Positions 31,047-32,954 of a stretch of 32,954 nucleotides of DNA are shown here, in pieces. Below the pieces are notes generated by a model. It was not told the origin of the DNA. It saw only the letters and a list, made by a program, of their open reading frames with translations, and did no database searches. The stretch is from Acidobacteriota bacterium. GTDB taxonomy: Bacteria; Acidobacteriota; Terriglobia; Bryobacterales; Bryobacteraceae. Numbering within the stretch: position 1 is the first letter of the stretch; each line of letters begins with the position of its first letter. Where the stretch lies: contig VFZQ01000003.1 in the NCBI GenBank assembly GCA_016871135.1, forward strand, positions 1 through 32,954. Reading direction: 5' to 3'. The translations under genes were made by a program, and so were the position numbers.

Positions 31047-32327
31047 TCACGGCCGCTTAATCTTATACAGGCTCTGCGCGCCGCGAATGTAGAGCGCGTC
31101 CGCACCGATAGCGGGCGTCGCCATGATCATCTCGCTGATCGTATTCTTGTGCAGTAACTTGTACTCCGCGCCCGCGCCAATGACGAAGGTATCGCCATCC
31201 TCGCTGGCGGCGTATAGCTTGCCGCGAGACGCCCACGGCGAAGCCGTGAACGCCGCGGCGGCGGGATCAATGCGCTGTTTGCCGTAAAGTTCTTTGCCCG
31301 TCCGCGCGTCGTGCGCCGTGAAGAAACCCCGGTCCATCAGCGTGTAGTAATTGTCGCCGTAGATGATCGGCGACGGATTGTACGGTCCGGCTTGCGGCAA
31401 CTTCCACGCGATGTGCGCCTCGCCCAGCGCTCCCTTCGCGCCCGGCTTGACGACAAAAACCGGCCGGTTCTGATCTCCCACGTAGCCCGAAGTCAAATAG
31501 AGGAGTCCGAACCGTTCGAGCGGCGTCGGAATCGCGATCGTGCTCATACCGCCGAACTCCCAAACGACTTTGCCGTCGAGGTCGTACGACCTGTTCTTCA
31601 CTGTGCCCGTTGTGACGATTTCAGTCTTTCCATCGTGTTGCCAGATGAAAGGCGTCGACCAGTTGGACTTCTCATCGGAGCGATCCGCCTTCCAAATGAC
31701 CTTGCCCGTCTTGGCGTCGACAGAAAGAAGCTGGCTCGAGTCGTCGTTATCTTTGAGAATGTACAAGCGGCCCTGATGAAGAACCGGCGAGGCCGCCGTG
31801 CCCCAGCCATACCGCGTGTTGTTGGCGTCAAGCGGGAGTGTCCAGGCGATCTTGCCGTCTTTCGTCAGCGCCCACAGACCGTTGTTGCCGAACAGCGCGT
31901 AGACCATGTTCCCGTCGGTCACGGGCGTCTCCGATGCGAAGCTGTTCTTCAAGTGGCGCGACTGCGGCGGCACTCCCTTCCACACTTCGCGCTCCCACAC
32001 AACCTTGCCCGTCTTGGCGTCGAGCGCCATGACAAGCAACCGGTGTTCGTCGGTTACCTTGCCGCGATTACCTCCAAAGTAAAGGCCCTTCTTGGGCGGT
32101 TCGATGTCGCCCTTCGAAATAGCGGTGGTGAGATAGATTCGATCGCCCCACAACACCGGCGACGACCAGGCCATGCCGGGGATCGGCGTCTTCCAGGCGA
32201 CGTTTTCGGTTTCGCTCCAACGCTCGGGGAAAGTCGAGTAGTCGGCCAAGCCGGCGGCGCCGGGTCCTCGGAACTGCGGCCAATTCTGCGCGACCAGCGC
32301 GGCGGTTAGAAATAGTGTGCGGTACAC
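31047..32327 (-). CDS. Exported PQQ-like beta-propeller protein
   Basis: A 426-residue protein starting with GTG at 32327. A signal peptide (MYRTLFLTAALVAQ) precedes NWPQFRGPGAAG, a hallmark of PQQ-propeller proteins of Acidobacteriota and Planctomycetota. Propeller blades show the repeated VMALDAKTGKVVWE, LLSVDAKTGKVIWK and LWALTKDGKIAWT motifs. The family includes the outer-membrane assembly factor BamB and quinoprotein dehydrogenases. No catalytic cofactor residues can be identified, so function is open. Its start lies 14 bases from the divergent TPR gene. Confidence 0.9.
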   Translation of the reverse strand: MYRTLFLTAALVAQNWPQFRGPGAAGLADYSTFPERWSETENVAWKTPIPGMAWSSPVLWGDRIYLTTAISKGDIEPPKKGLYFGGNRGKVTDEHRLLVMALDAKTGKVVWEREVWKGVPPQSRHLKNSFASETPVTDGNMVYALFGNNGLWALTKDGKIAWTLPLDANNTRYGWGTAASPVLHQGRLYILKDNDDSSQLLSVDAKTGKVIWKADRSDEKSNWSTPFIWQHDGKTEIVTTGTVKNRSYDLDGKVVWEFGGMSTIAIPTPLERFGLLYLTSGYVGDQNRPVFVVKPGAKGALGEAHIAWKLPQAGPYNPSPIIYGDNYYTLMDRGFFTAHDARTGKELYGKQRIDPAAAAFTASPWASRGKLYAASEDGDTFVIGAGAEYKLLHKNTISEMIMATPAIGADALYIRGAQSLYKIKRP

Positions 32328-32341
32328 GCAATAATGATCTC

Positions 32342-32878
32342 ATGTGGCTGCTGTTCCAGGTGGCGGCGGCAATGCCGCTTTTGCAGGAGGGGCGTTTCGA
32401 GGATGCCCGCGCGCCGCTGGTCCTGGCTTGTAAGCAGGGCGAGGCGAACGGTTGCTACCTGCTCGGCCGGACGCTATACACACTCGAAAAATACGACGCT
32501 GCGCTGGCAACGTTACTGCCGCTGCGGGCGACGGATAAAGATCCATGGCGGGTCGATGATGCGATTGCGCTGGTGTACGAGGGCCTACGCAGACCCGCCG
32601 AAGCCGATAAGTATTTTCAAACGGCGATCACCGGCCGCGCGCCGGATCCGAGGTATCACTACGGGCGATTTCTAATTCGCGAAGGACACGCCGAGAAAGC
32701 TGTCGCAGTGCTCGCCGCGTCCGCGAAGGAATTCCCCAAACACGAACTCACGCGGTTCGAACTAGGCCGCGCGTATTCTCAACTCGGGCGCCTTCAGGAA
32801 GCGGAGATACAACTGGCGCTGGCGCCGTCGCTGGACGAAGCGCGCCGATTGCTTATCAAAGTTCGAGCTAGAAAATGA
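32342..32878 (+). CDS. TPR-repeat protein
   Basis: A 178-residue protein from the ATG at 32342. It begins MWLLFQVAAAMPLLQEGRFE and shows TPR-like helix pairs: EGRFEDARAPLVLACKQGEA, LLGRTLYTLEKYDAALATLL, EGLRRPAEADKYFQTAI, IREGHAEKAVAVLAASAKEF and ELGRAYSQLGRLQEAEIQLA. TPR domains bind other proteins. The N-terminus could be a weak signal peptide. AATAAT lies six bases before the ATG. Its TGA is directly adjacent to the end of the convergent gene that follows. Confidence 0.8.
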   Translation: MWLLFQVAAAMPLLQEGRFEDARAPLVLACKQGEANGCYLLGRTLYTLEKYDAALATLLPLRATDKDPWRVDDAIALVYEGLRRPAEADKYFQTAITGRAPDPRYHYGRFLIREGHAEKAVAVLAASAKEFPKHELTRFELGRAYSQLGRLQEAEIQLALAPSLDEARRLLIKVRARK

Positions 32879-32954
32879 CTACGAAGCCGCGGCCTTTTTG
32901 CGCGTCGTCTTCTTTTTCTTATCCGGCGCCTGCCGGTCGCTCTTCTTCAGGTTC
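32879..32954 (-). CDS. C-terminal end of a gene entering from the right edge
   Basis: The last 24 codons of a minus-strand gene are visible, ending at 32879. They encode a very basic tail, NLKKSDRQAPDKKKKTTRKK followed by AAAS. Lysine-rich tails like this are found on some bacterial DNA-binding or RNA-binding proteins, but the family cannot be told. The stop codon lies directly next to the TPR gene stop, so the two genes converge without a gap. Confidence 0.6.
   Translation of the reverse strand, partial: NLKKSDRQAPDKKKKTTRKKAAAS

Overview
The window looks like a chromosomal segment of an Acidobacteriota bacterium, most likely of the Bryobacterales/Solibacter type. This is inferred from family content, not from a marker gene. 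The pointers are a high-GC genome, a cytochrome-linked DUF1549/DUF1553 gene followed by a DUF1501 gene, a large Asp-box (VPS10/sortilin-like) exported protein, a secreted ACE-type peptidase, a Tat-exported sulfatase, a PQQ-propeller protein and several exported proteins of unknown function. Nearly every base is coding. No intergenic stretch exceeds 300 bases; the longest is about 240 bases (8533-8773), where I see only a possible -10 box. I found no rRNA, tRNA, CRISPR array or intact insertion sequence.

Layout. 1-1784: the 5' part of a stand-alone phage-type terminase large subunit gene (minus strand), divergent from a VapBC toxin-antitoxin pair; this is the only accessory-looking part. 1952-8532: a 1024-residue Asp-box protein, two small membrane proteins with a 4-base overlap, an M2 (ACE-like) metallopeptidase and a LysM-like protein. 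8774-12753: a DUF1549/DUF1553 and DUF1501 operon. 12792-16626: an ECF sigma factor with its overlapping anti-sigma factor, divergent from a TonB-dependent receptor. 16623-20489: a minus-strand exported Gly/Phe-rich protein, then a tightly packed run of hydroxypyruvate isomerase-like protein, zinc-ribbon protein, CbiX/SirB chelatase-like protein, FNR-like reductase and a small membrane protein. 20513-24823: a 51-residue protein, a DinG-type helicase, a 6-pyruvoyltetrahydropterin synthase homologue, a 7Fe-type ferredoxin, a small cytochrome c, and a fusion of a DUF2064 nucleotidyltransferase-like domain with a GNAT acetyltransferase. 24803-29990: four glycosyltransferases behind a sulfatase, probably polysaccharide assembly. 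30036-32954: a co-translated pair of exported proteins, one made almost wholly of six 16-residue repeats, a PQQ-propeller protein, a TPR protein and the lysine-rich tail of a gene leaving the window.

How the genes work together. Much of the coding capacity faces the envelope: the TonB receptor with its sigma/anti-sigma pair, the c-type cytochrome proteins, the exported peptidase, the sulfatase and the glycosyltransferases. This fits a heterotroph living on complex organic matter, but no single pathway is complete here.

The observations most worth a second look are: a recurring TACAAT box placed 6-8 bases before start codons, which suggests widespread leaderless transcription and overlapping divergent promoters; an anti-sigma factor whose C-terminal half looks like an HNH-type domain lacking its usual histidine; a PTPS homologue that has lost the QueD cysteine and carries the ExxHGH signature of the PTPS-III folate-type enzymes; and the 16-residue repeat protein. 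I found no clearly new multi-gene defence or mobile system.
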